Source: Bacillota bacterium
GTDB taxonomy: Bacteria > Bacillota > Sulfobacillia > Sulfobacillales > Sulfobacillaceae
Length of the DNA: 6,437 nt
NCBI GenBank assembly: GCA_021820675.1
Contig: JAKADI010000104.1
Coordinates: 1 to 6,437, forward strand
Reading direction: 5' to 3'
The notes beneath the pieces are model-generated. The model saw only the letters and a list, made by a program, of their open reading frames with translations. It ran no database searches and had not been told where the DNA came from. Of this stretch, positions 1 to 5,972 are shown in pieces. The position numbers and the translations under genes are program-made. Each line of letters begins with the position of its first letter. Positions within the stretch are counted from its first letter, which is position 1.

Positions 1-2
1 AA

Positions 3-131
3 GGTGTGGTAGTTCGTCTTTACGAGGTCAACGAAACATTAACAATCTGTATACGGCGTCCGTCCAGATATCAAACGGCTAGAGTTCTCTTAACGCCAGT
101 GGAAATATACGTGAGAAACATGTTCACGTGA
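3..131 (+). CDS. Possible C-terminal tail of a gene entering from the left edge (weakly GH38 alpha-mannosidase-like)
   Basis: An open frame enters from the window edge and gives 42 residues before a TGA at 129-131. The peptide starts GVVVRLYEVNETLTICIRR and continues with ...ARVLLTPVE. The pattern of a beta strand followed by V-R-L-Y-E resembles what I remember of the C-terminal beta domain of family 38 alpha-mannosidases. In those proteins the chain usually continues 30-40 residues beyond this point, so if the match is right the end may be truncated or frameshifted. The gene would converge on the minus-strand tRNA operon at 173. A 42-residue open frame can arise by chance, so both the coding call and the family are tentative. 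Confidence 0.3.
   Translation, partial: GVVVRLYEVNETLTICIRRPSRYQTARVLLTPVEIYVRNMFT
109..129 (-). terminator. Weak hairpin downstream of the first tRNA operon
   Basis: ACGTGA (109-114) and TCACGT (124-129) form a 6-bp stem with a 9-nt loop. It lies about 44 nt past the 3' end of tRNA-Phe copy 1. Read on the minus strand it is followed by TATATTTCC, a poor U tract. It is the only candidate terminator I see for this operon, and it overlaps the end of the tentative plus-strand frame. It may be coincidental. Confidence 0.2.
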
Positions 132-172
132 TGAATTTATGGACAACTAAGAACAAACTCGGGGAGGATACA

Positions 173-248
<76 letters not shown>

Positions 249-255
249 AACTTTA

Positions 256-333
256 TGGCGGAGGCGACGGGATTCGAACCCGTGATCTCATGCGTGACAG
301 GCATGCGTGTTGGGCCAGCTACACCACGCCTCC
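256..333 (-). tRNA. tRNA-Asp (anticodon GTC), copy 1
   Basis: This is a 78-nt tRNA with an encoded CCA (256-258). The acceptor stem GGAGGCG/CGCCTCC is perfect. The anticodon stem CATGC/GCATG closes the loop CTGTCAC, giving anticodon GTC for aspartate. The T stem ACGGG/CCCGT is fully paired. It differs from copy 2 (2776-2853) at four positions: two in the D loop, one in the anticodon stem and one in the T stem. In this copy both affected stem pairs are Watson-Crick, while copy 2 has G-U wobbles there. It is the first gene of its operon, about 16 nt after the predicted transcription start. Confidence 0.97.
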
Positions 334-355
334 GTATTAACAGTCAACGCTACCT

Positions 356-384
356 ATTATCCTTGGAATAGAGGAACCTGTCAA
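356..384 (-). promoter_or_regulatory. Sigma-A promoter of the tRNA-Asp/Phe operon
   Basis: The minus strand has a perfect -35 box TTGACA (379-384), a spacer of exactly 17 bp and a -10 box GATAAT (356-361, five of six consensus). Transcription would start near 349, leaving a leader of about 16 nt before tRNA-Asp at 333. The second tRNA operon has an equivalent promoter at nearly the same distance from its first tRNA. The remaining upstream stretch, 385-564, shows no gene or other signal that I recognise. Confidence 0.85.
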
Positions 385-564
385 TATCCCATCTCCATGA
401 CAAGCAATAAGGGAAGGATAGTATGTCCAATCCGGGCTTCTTCTCGCACAGGCCTTTGGCTTTGAATGGCCAGGCTCTTTACGGCCGCTCGTGCCGTTGC
501 CCATTTCCCATATTACTCCCCCCAAAACCGACAGTTACTTAGACTGGCATCGCAATGAAATTAA

Positions 565-1007
565 TCAAACACCGTGAAATTCATCGCTATTCATCAAACA
601 AATGAAAAATTGATCCTTCGCTTGAAAAATTGATCCTTCGCTACCCTATATTCCTCATCATCTCTTCCTTCGAATCGATTTTTGAGGTTATCGTATTCCC
701 GTCTGTAGCGTTGATGGGTCAAAAGGACTTCTCGCACTTTCCAAAAAATCATACTCTGAATTGAGGACACATAACTGAATACCCAATGGCGGACTGGAAG
801 AATCGTCTTTAAATGCTGCAACAAATTCAGTTTTCACATTGGAATGTCCAAATCGCCCTTTGTCAAACTGTTTGGAACAGCTGCGCTGGCTACGTGTTGA
901 ATATCGGCTTCCGGCATTAAATCCCTAATCCGCTGACTATGCTCCGTAAACAGTTTTTGAATGGTCTCTCGAAAAACTCGTTCGTTTTGAAAATGGACCA
1001 ATGCCAA
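565..1007 (-). pseudogene. GrpB (UPF0157) family protein, multiply disrupted pseudogene
   Basis: Three pieces in two frames match one GrpB-family protein. The first runs from a TTG start at 1007, behind the purine-rich site AAGGGGAGAG. It reads MALVHFQNERVFRETIQKLF and contains IQHVASAAVPNSLTKGDLDI, where the family has H-[VI]-G-S-T-[AS]-V-P, and ends at a TGA at 834-836. The second frame begins at once with KTEFVAAFKDD and runs to LGIQLCVLNSEYDF, so a middle stretch, by my estimate about 30 residues, is missing. At the T run 743-748 the frame shifts again into FWKVREVLLTHQRYRREYDN and on to EEYRVAKDQFF. A 20-bp tandem duplication (603-642) then breaks the end. With one unit removed the frame reads ...LMNSDEFHGV and stops at 565-567. 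GrpB-family proteins belong to the nucleotidyltransferase-like fold and their substrate is not known to me. This copy is certainly broken. Confidence 0.85.
603..642. repeat. Perfect 20-bp tandem duplication inside the GrpB pseudogene
   Basis: Two identical adjacent 20-bp units occupy 603-622 and 623-642. Because 20 is not a multiple of three, the extra copy shifts the reading frame near the C-terminus of the GrpB remnant. Removing one copy restores a family-like ending. The duplication therefore looks like a slippage lesion, not a functional repeat. Confidence 0.9.
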
Positions 1008-1097
1008 GACCCTCTCTCCCCTTCAACCCGTGATTTTAAACGGCCCTAGTCAGATGTGCCCGCGGAAATCTCATTATTCACGTTCTGGTCCCTACGG

Positions 1098-1117
1098 GCC
1101 GATAGCCAAAAATCGGC
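1098..1117. other. Small inverted repeat between the GrpB and GerAC remnants
   Basis: GCCGAT (1098-1103) and ATCGGC (1112-1117) could form a 6-bp stem with an 8-nt loop. There is no clear U tract on either side. It may be a relic terminator or chance. Apart from this, positions 1008-1152 show no feature beyond a possible out-of-frame extension of the GerAC remnant near 1136-1180. Confidence 0.2.
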
Positions 1118-1152
1118 TTAATTAAACCGCTTCCTTGGTACGCCGACGATAG

Positions 1153-1503
1153 ATTGTCTCTTATTCGTATATTTATCCCAAGCACATATCCATACTAACC
1201 CCGAATATCCTTATCATCGCACTGACCATATTGGGCACATTGGAAGAGGCCGTTGGCATGCAGTTGAATGCCGGAACCATTCGACCCCTCGAACAACAGG
1301 CCAATACCATCCTCGCGCAACAGGTGCTTCAGACTGTCCTTCTCCTACAACATCACCAAACCAACCCGGTGACATTCAGCCAAGGATATGCGTGGCAACA
1401 TCCCTTGTCAATTTCACCCTCTGCCCTTAAACGGGGCTACAATCATGCCGCCATAACGGTGACGATGCACTTACACCTCATCAATACCGGTGACATTATC
1501 TAA
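1153..1503 (+). pseudogene. C-terminal fragment of a Ger(x)C (GerAC) spore germination lipoprotein
   Basis: The frame is open from 1153 (after a TAG at 1150) to the TAA at 1501-1503 and gives 116 residues. The last 90 or so match the C-terminal domain of GerAC lipoproteins, the C subunit of germinant receptors in the spore inner membrane. Visible parts are LIIALTILGTLEEAVG, a helix with REQ-type character (RPLEQQANTILAQQVLQ), the F-x-x-G-x-A region at VTFSQGYAWQHP, and the family-like ending TVTMHLHLINTGDII. Full-length proteins are about 370-400 residues with an N-terminal lipobox. The first two thirds are missing, and no lipobox or ribosome binding site is visible. A second frame from 1136 (DRLSLIRIFIPST) may be the preceding segment, separated by a frameshift near 1180. 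It sits 28 nt upstream of the GerAB-type gene, as in ger operons. Confidence 0.75.
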
Positions 1504-1531
1504 AACGACAAAAAAGGGGAGTATATTCTCA

Positions 1532-2410
1532 ATGAAGGACAACATAAGCGATCATATCTCGCCTTTACAATTTGGGTTCCTGACTGTGGTCAGTTTTATC
1601 AGTCTAGGTATTTTCCAATTTCCGAGGGAATTGGTTGTCAACGCAGGTCCCGACGGATTTTATGCTTTTGGGCTTGAATGCATTGCTGCCTTTTTAGCCC
1701 TCTGGCTATATCTCACGGCAGCGCCATTACACAAGGCCGATGCAGAGCCCCATATTTTGCATCAGTATTTGGGTATCGCCTCTTGGCCCCTCGAGCTTGT
1801 CGCCGTCATACTTCATGTGATTTTGGCCATCATGATGCTCAACAACTTCGGCATGGTTATGCGTACCTTCTTCTTGCCGGGTATGCCGCTGTGGTCCAAA
1901 GAATGGCCAACGCTCGTAACCTGTTTCGCGGCAACCTGGTACAATACGTCGCCATTAGCTCGTTCACTTCAAATTGTCATCTTCCCGACGGTCTTTATAT
2001 CCATAGCTATTTCGATCCTAGTCATTCCCCATGCCAATTACGGTTTTAGCGTCATCCCCTCCTCCGAGATGATTATCAACAAGCTGGGGCTTCTAGTCGT
2101 CGTTCTTTGGGGCCTCTTTGTATTAGCTTTCATCGCCATCAGATTATGGGCAATTGGTCATTACGTGGTTGCTGCGATACATTCCCAACACCAATACGTT
2201 TATCGAACAGTTTCAGGTATTGCCACGCTGTTGGTGGGAGCAGGCGCCCAACTTATTACGAACATCCCTGCATTGACCGCGGTGTTTCAGCGCGCTCTAC
2301 TACCCATCTTTGTGGCTTATCTTTACGCTATTCCCCTGTTCTTGTTAATGGGCTACACCATCCTTCAGTGGACACATCACAATCGGCCCTCTTCTCCACA
2401 GAGAACTTGA
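1532..2410 (+). CDS. GerAB/GerKB-family spore germination permease, internally shortened
   Basis: This is a 292-residue integral membrane protein of the spore permease family (APC superfamily). In germinant receptors the B subunit senses small germinants in the spore inner membrane. I chose the ATG at 1532 because AAGGGGAG precedes it by 10 nt. An upstream GTG at 1490 overlaps the GerAC remnant and has no such site. The N-terminus ISPLQFGFLTVVSFISLGIF and the motif FPRELVVNAGPDGFYAF (30-46) are typical. I count eight hydrophobic segments, near residues 13-32, 43-64, 87-110, 124-136, 146-165, 184-208, 226-245 and 254-278. The family normally has ten in about 360-370 residues. The sequence jumps at about 177-184 from the loop after segment five (VIPHANYGFSVIPS) to a segment like the family's eighth (KLGLLVVVLWGLFVLAF). 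An in-frame deletion of roughly 70-80 residues is therefore likely. With no GerAA and only a GerAC stump beside it, it is probably not functional. Confidence 0.82.
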   Translation: MKDNISDHISPLQFGFLTVVSFISLGIFQFPRELVVNAGPDGFYAFGLECIAAFLALWLYLTAAPLHKADAEPHILHQYLGIASWPLELVAVILHVILAIMMLNNFGMVMRTFFLPGMPLWSKEWPTLVTCFAATWYNTSPLARSLQIVIFPTVFISIAISILVIPHANYGFSVIPSSEMIINKLGLLVVVLWGLFVLAFIAIRLWAIGHYVVAAIHSQHQYVYRTVSGIATLLVGAGAQLITNIPALTAVFQRALLPIFVAYLYAIPLFLLMGYTILQWTHHNRPSSPQRT

Positions 2411-2659
2411 ATGATGCGCCCAGTGGGATCCCCTTCGACGATCTTAAAACTCCAAATCTGACGAAACGCTTGCATGTCTGACGGGATACTCAGGAACACC
2501 TGCTGCCGCCGGATCAACGGTGGATCTTAACCGAACCATTCTCACATCAGCACACGGGATGGTCGTTGGGCACTCGGGTTTTTAGGAGGGAAAATGACAA
2601 GAAAGACGCCGTGAGTCGTTGCAATGCCAGAATCTTAAGCAGTAGTCGCTTGGAAACAC
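2411..2659. other. Stretch without recognisable gene between GerAB and the second tRNA operon
   Basis: I find no family match on either strand. A plus-strand frame stays open from 2482 to the TAG at 2677-2679 but has no plausible start, and its peptide is unfamiliar. The only strong signal is AGGAGGG (2584-2590), followed three bases later by an ATG at 2594 that reads just MTRKTP before a TGA at 2612-2614. This looks like the front end of a lost gene. There is no clear terminator after the GerAB-type gene. Confidence 0.6.
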
Positions 2660-2690
2660 AAAATCCCCTGCAGTCTTAGCAGGGAAAAAA
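2660..2690 (-). terminator. Intrinsic terminator of the tRNA-Val/Asp/Phe operon
   Basis: TCCCCTGC (2664-2671) and GCAGGGAA (2679-2686) face each other across a 7-nt loop. Read on the minus strand this makes an 8-bp stem with one G-U pair, followed by TTTTG at 2660-2663. It lies a few bases past the CCA end of tRNA-Phe copy 2. The U tract is short but the position and orientation fit. Confidence 0.65.
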
Positions 2691-2693
2691 TGC

Positions 2694-2769
<76 letters not shown>

Positions 2770-2775
2770 GATTGA

Positions 2776-2853
2776 TGGCGGAGGCGACGGGATTCGAACC
2801 CGCGATCTCATACGTGACAGGCATGCGTGTTAGGCCAACTACACCACGCCTCC
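2776..2853 (-). tRNA. tRNA-Asp (anticodon GTC), copy 2
   Basis: This is a 78-nt tRNA with an encoded CCA (2776-2778), anticodon loop CTGTCAC and anticodon GTC. The acceptor stem GGAGGCG/CGCCTCC is perfect. The anticodon stem CATGC/GTATG and the T stem GCGGG/CCCGT each contain one G-U wobble that copy 1 lacks. The D loop reads AGTTGGCCTA. Both copies look able to fold. It lies 15 nt after tRNA-Val. Confidence 0.97.
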
Positions 2854-2868
2854 GTTTAGCAGCCATTT

Positions 2869-2943
2869 TGGTGGGCGGAACAGGTTTCGAACCTGTGACC
2901 CCCTGCGTGTAAGGCAGGTGCTCTACCGCTGAGCTATCCGCCC
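2869..2943 (-). tRNA. tRNA-Val (anticodon TAC)
   Basis: This is a 75-nt tRNA with an encoded CCA (2869-2871). The acceptor stem GGGCGGA/TCCGCCC and T stem ACAGG/CCTGT are perfect. The anticodon stem CCTGC/GCAGG closes the loop CTTACAC, giving anticodon TAC for valine. It is the first gene of the operon, about 15 nt after the predicted start of transcription. It has no counterpart in the operon at 173-333. Confidence 0.97.
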
Positions 2944-2964
2944 AGTTCACAAGGTGCGTAGTTA

Positions 2965-2993
2965 ATTATACTCGCTTTTTAAACCGTTCGCAA
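2965..2993 (-). promoter_or_regulatory. Sigma-A promoter of the tRNA-Val/Asp/Phe operon
   Basis: The minus strand has a -35 box TTGCGA (2988-2993), a 17-bp spacer and a perfect -10 box TATAAT (2965-2970). Transcription would start near 2958, about 15 nt before tRNA-Val. The promoter lies in the 108-nt gap after the stop of the gene at 3052. I see no terminator for that gene, so some readthrough into the tRNAs is possible. Confidence 0.85.
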
Positions 2994-3051
2994 TGATTTT
3001 TGGTCAAATCGTCAAGTCAATCAAAATCACGACGTAAGGACATTCCTCCTG

Positions 3052-4077
3052 CTATCCATTGATCCACCACGCGTAAGTGCCTTGATGTGGACCTTTTGGC
3101 ACTGTTACCAGGACCCAGTGATTACCAATGAATCCTAAAAGATGATACTCATGTACATTGGAGAAGGGCATCCGAATATCCAAATGCTCATGATTACCGT
3201 AAAGCAAAAGATGCCATGTTCCTTGGAAATTCTGGGCCAAAGTAGCCGACATTATTCCGTTTTTAGAAAAACGCGGTACCCCAACCCACTTTAAATTACG
3301 AGCGACGGTATATTTGTGCCCATGACCCGCACTCCAAAAAATGGCCTGATTGGCCGTTCGACCTAAGGCCGCTGGGTGATTTCTGGAAACCCGTACCTGT
3401 TCCATAACAGGAAGTGGTATGAGGCCATGCCCCTGCTCAACAAGTTTCCCATTGTTCAAAGCTACAACCACCGTCTGATTCCTCACTATCCCAAAATTAC
3501 TTATCTGCTCACCGGAAGTCGGAATGACGGCGGGGTAAGTATGGTTGGCGCGGGTCCACAAATAAATTCCCCACCCAGCCCGACCCTGCCCCCATATTGC
3601 AGCGCTTTCAGCATCAGATGCCCAGACTACCTTTTTGATGTTGCGTAAATTGCTCGCCACTGACTGCATGGCCGAGATGGGAGGTTGAGAAAAATACAAT
3701 TGATGACTCCCGGAGTCTATCCACAATGCACTGCTGGCGTTAGGCGCGGGAAAGACAGCTCCGCCAATTCCAACCAAAGGGACTTGTTGGCGGGTTAAGG
3801 CCATTTGCCATGCGCCAACACCCGAAGGTTCTGGGACTTCAATCCACTGTAGGCCAGCTGAACGGGCGTTAATACTAATTCCCGTCGATTGTAGTTGAAA
3901 TGCCGCATTGGGCGTTACTAAGTAGTATTCACCATTACGATACACCAAACCACCCGGTTCGGAACTGACCGCGAGCCAACTTGTCGTCTGCACCTGGTGA
4001 GCTGAGGGTATTTTTGCCACATAAAGCTGAATGACAAGAAACGCGAAGAGCAAGAATACTGAAACGGGACGTTTCAT
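3052..4077 (-). CDS. Exported or membrane-anchored protein of unknown function, propeller-like
   Basis: This is a 341-residue protein that I do not recognise. I place the start at the ATG at 4077 because AAGGAGG lies 9 nt upstream. A TTG 18 codons earlier would stay in frame but has no such support. The N-terminus MKRPVSVFLLFAFLVIQLYV has a short positive end and a hydrophobic core up to about residue 22, so it is a signal peptide or membrane anchor. There is no cysteine lipobox and only a weak cleavage site near PSA-HQ. The rest has evenly spaced aromatic, glycine-rich beta segments: GLVYRNGEYYLVTPN, ALWIDSGSHQLYFSQ, VVWASDAESAAIWGQG, AIFWSAGHGHKYTVARN and WVLVTVPKGPHQGTYAWW. This spacing of about 40-50 residues suggests a beta-propeller. 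That fold is inference. The protein stands 98 nt after etfA on the same strand and ends 108 nt before the tRNA-Val gene. Its start lies in a striking inverted repeat. Confidence 0.8.
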   Translation of the reverse strand: MKRPVSVFLLFAFLVIQLYVAKIPSAHQVQTTSWLAVSSEPGGLVYRNGEYYLVTPNAAFQLQSTGISINARSAGLQWIEVPEPSGVGAWQMALTRQQVPLVGIGGAVFPAPNASSALWIDSGSHQLYFSQPPISAMQSVASNLRNIKKVVWASDAESAAIWGQGRAGWGIYLWTRANHTYPAVIPTSGEQISNFGIVRNQTVVVALNNGKLVEQGHGLIPLPVMEQVRVSRNHPAALGRTANQAIFWSAGHGHKYTVARNLKWVGVPRFSKNGIMSATLAQNFQGTWHLLLYGNHEHLDIRMPFSNVHEYHLLGFIGNHWVLVTVPKGPHQGTYAWWING

Positions 4078-4117
4078 AGGGATATTCCTCCTTACCACGC
4101 TTATCCATATCCCTATG
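4075..4117 (-). promoter_or_regulatory. Perfect 11-bp inverted repeat enclosing the ribosome binding site and ending in the start codon
   Basis: CATAGGGATAT (4075-4085) and ATATCCCTATG (4107-4117) are exact inverted copies separated by 21 bp. In the minus-strand transcript the 3' arm ends in the AUG of the gene at 3052-4077, and AAGGAGG lies in the apical loop. If transcription begins upstream of 4117, the leader can fold into an 11-bp helix that buries the start codon. The same symmetry could instead be a DNA operator bound by a dimer. The repeat is seen directly; the role is inference. Confidence 0.6.
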
Positions 4118-4175
4118 CTCGTCCCGAACAAATATGATGCCGAGAAGACAGCACCCTACGCTTAAGTTATCGACT

Positions 4176-5153
4176 TTAATTGTTCGCCTTTAATGCGCGG
4201 ATTTCCTCCGTTAGCAGAGGCAGTACTTGGAACAAATCACCGACAATACCGTAATTCGCTACCTTGAAGATAGGAGCTTCCGCGTCATTGTTGATCGCAA
4301 CAATATACTTTGAACCTGAAATACCGGCTAAATGTTGAATTGCCCCGGAAATCCCCACGGCAAAATAGACCGTCGGACTCACGACTTTTCCCGTTTGCCC
4401 GATATGATAGGAGTGAGGGACCCACCCTTCATCAGCAACGGGCCGTGAGGATCCTACTGCGGCACCAAGCACGGTAGCTAATTCATCGAGTAATTTAAAG
4501 TTCTCAGGTGCCTTCATACCTCTTCCACCGGATACGATAATATCGGCCTCAGTCAATTCCTGAACACCGGTTTGTGCCTCTTTGCGCTCCGTTACAACGG
4601 ATTGGAAAGAATCTGGGGATACTACCGGGGCCAAGTCCAAAACCGTCGGCGTCTTCGGATCCGGGATAGCCTTATGGATATTGGGACGAATCGAGAACAT
4701 TTGCACCGGGGTTTCAATGGCGACTTCGGCTAGGGCCTTACCCGCATAGATGGGACGGACAGCCGTGACCCGATTATCAGTACTCACTCTTAATGACAAG
4801 CAATCCGTAGCCAATCCCGCCCCAATAAGATCCGCCACTCGTGGAGATAAGTCCTTGCCCCAAGCCGATGCCGGGAACAGGATGACTGCAGGATTGACGT
4901 GAGGAACAACATGAGCAATCGCGTCGGCAAATCCATCAGAACTATAACGGGTAAAAGGTTCTTGATCCCAGAATATGGCTTGATCTGCCCCATATTCCCC
5001 TAGAACCTTCAACGTTTGAGAGGCATTCGCCCCAAATGTCAACGTGGTCACCGACCCTAATTCAAGTTGCCGAGCCATTGTTAAGACTTCTAATACAACA
5101 TGCCGGACCTGTCCTTGGTTTTGGTCAAAAATTACGAAAACACCCTGTGACAT
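4176..5153 (-). CDS. etfA: Electron transfer flavoprotein, alpha subunit
   Basis: This 325-residue protein has the usual length for the FAD-carrying subunit of the EtfAB heterodimer. EtfAB accepts electrons from acyl-CoA and related dehydrogenases in the cytoplasm and passes them toward the membrane quinone pool. The start is the ATG at 5153, behind GAGGGAGGG, and it gives the normal N-terminus MSQGVFVIFDQ. The N-terminal domain (about 1-190) is followed by the FAD domain: IIVSGGRGM (205-213), SSRPVADEGW (235-244), IGQTGK (251-256) and the alpha-subunit signature from VYFAVGISGAIQH (262-274) to VAIN (285-288). Next come NNDAEAPIF and VANYGIVGD, which bind the adenine end and close the pocket. 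All expected FAD-contact motifs are intact. It follows etfB by 13 nt and is surely cotranscribed with it. I see no hairpin terminator in the 98 nt after it. Confidence 0.97.
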   Translation of the reverse strand: MSQGVFVIFDQNQGQVRHVVLEVLTMARQLELGSVTTLTFGANASQTLKVLGEYGADQAIFWDQEPFTRYSSDGFADAIAHVVPHVNPAVILFPASAWGKDLSPRVADLIGAGLATDCLSLRVSTDNRVTAVRPIYAGKALAEVAIETPVQMFSIRPNIHKAIPDPKTPTVLDLAPVVSPDSFQSVVTERKEAQTGVQELTEADIIVSGGRGMKAPENFKLLDELATVLGAAVGSSRPVADEGWVPHSYHIGQTGKVVSPTVYFAVGISGAIQHLAGISGSKYIVAINNDAEAPIFKVANYGIVGDLFQVLPLLTEEIRALKANN

Positions 5154-5166
5154 TGCATACCCTCCC

Positions 5167-5934
5167 TCAAATAACCTTAGCCTGTTCATGCAGCAATTCG
5201 ACTAATGTTTTAACCGTCTCGACTGGGTCGGCTGTCAAAATGGTAGGTTCAGGTCTCTCCGACGGTGGTGTGAGTTGAATTAACCGTATTCGCGGAAGGG
5301 TATCAATACCAAGGGATTCAAACGAGACACGTTTCACTTCTTTTTTCTTGGCTTTCATGATATTTGGCAAGGTAGGATATCGAGGTTCATTTAATCCACG
5401 TTGAGCCGTTAGGACAGCAGGATACGGCAATTCAACAATTTCTGTGGCCCCTTCTAGTTCCCGTTCGGCCCGTAACCTCTTATGTTCTACATCAATATCC
5501 AAGTGAATCACGATGCTGACCTGGGGTAAGCTCAGACGGGCAGCTACCATGGGTCCTATTTGGGCTGAATCATCATCAACAGCCTGTTTTCCCGTCAAAA
5601 TGAGATCGAAGCCCTCATTCTGTGCAACACGCGCTAGGGCATGCGCTACTTGCGCCAAGTCGAGCGTCTCGGAACTCTCAACAACGACTGCCCGGTCGGC
5701 TCCCATCGCTAACGCTTGACGGATAGCCTCATCCACCCGCTTGGGCCCCAAGGCTATAACCACTATTTCGCCACCCAGCTTTTCGCGGATGCGCAGAGCC
5801 TCTTCAATAGCAAATTCGTCGTAAGGATTAATCACCCATTTTATTCCATCTTCAATAATACCCTGGCCATCGGAACGGATTTGGATGTTGGTTGCCGTGT
5901 CTGGAACTTGTTTTACCATCACTAAGACTTTCAT
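5167..5934 (-). CDS. etfB: Electron transfer flavoprotein, beta subunit
   Basis: This 255-residue protein is the beta subunit that completes the ETF heterodimer and binds AMP. The start is the ATG at 5934 behind GGGAGGGAG. It yields the conserved N-terminus MKVLVMVKQVPDT. An in-frame ATG at 5976 would overlap the selA stop by four bases but adds 14 unconserved residues. Visible motifs are INPYDEFAIEEAL (35-47), ALGP (61-64), AMGADRAV (76-83), the nucleotide-binding TGKQAVDDDSAQIGP (114-128) and the beta signature AERELEGATEIVELPYP (156-172). After that comes the arm LTAQRGLNEPRYPTLPNI (175-192), which embraces the partner subunit. The NPYDE form resembles ordinary ETFs more than electron-bifurcating ones, but that distinction is tentative. 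It lies 38 nt after selA and 13 nt before etfA. Confidence 0.97.
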   Translation of the reverse strand: MKVLVMVKQVPDTATNIQIRSDGQGIIEDGIKWVINPYDEFAIEEALRIREKLGGEIVVIALGPKRVDEAIRQALAMGADRAVVVESSETLDLAQVAHALARVAQNEGFDLILTGKQAVDDDSAQIGPMVAARLSLPQVSIVIHLDIDVEHKRLRAERELEGATEIVELPYPAVLTAQRGLNEPRYPTLPNIMKAKKKEVKRVSFESLGIDTLPRIRLIQLTPPSERPEPTILTADPVETVKTLVELLHEQAKVI

Positions 5935-5972
5935 CAATTCTCCCTCCCTTGTTTGTGTAGAGAAAGTCTCGG

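Noticed and set aside
337..525. Minus-strand 62-codon frame upstream of the first tRNA operon
   Set aside because: It covers the tRNA promoter, lacks family resemblance and a convincing ribosome binding site, and its peptide is low in hydrophobic core residues.
603..642. CRISPR or regulatory repeat
   Set aside because: There are only two directly abutting copies with no spacer, within a pseudogene, which fits replication slippage.
1678..2481. Overlapping plus-strand frames inside and past the GerAB-type gene
   Set aside because: They are shadow frames. Only the frame from 1532 has membrane-segment character and a ribosome binding site.
4095..4132. Sporulation sigma-E-like promoter (CATATTT, then GCATAGGGA) before the propeller-like gene
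   Set aside because: The -10 match is poor, the spacing of about 12 bp is short, and the GCATAGGG part is already explained by the inverted repeat.
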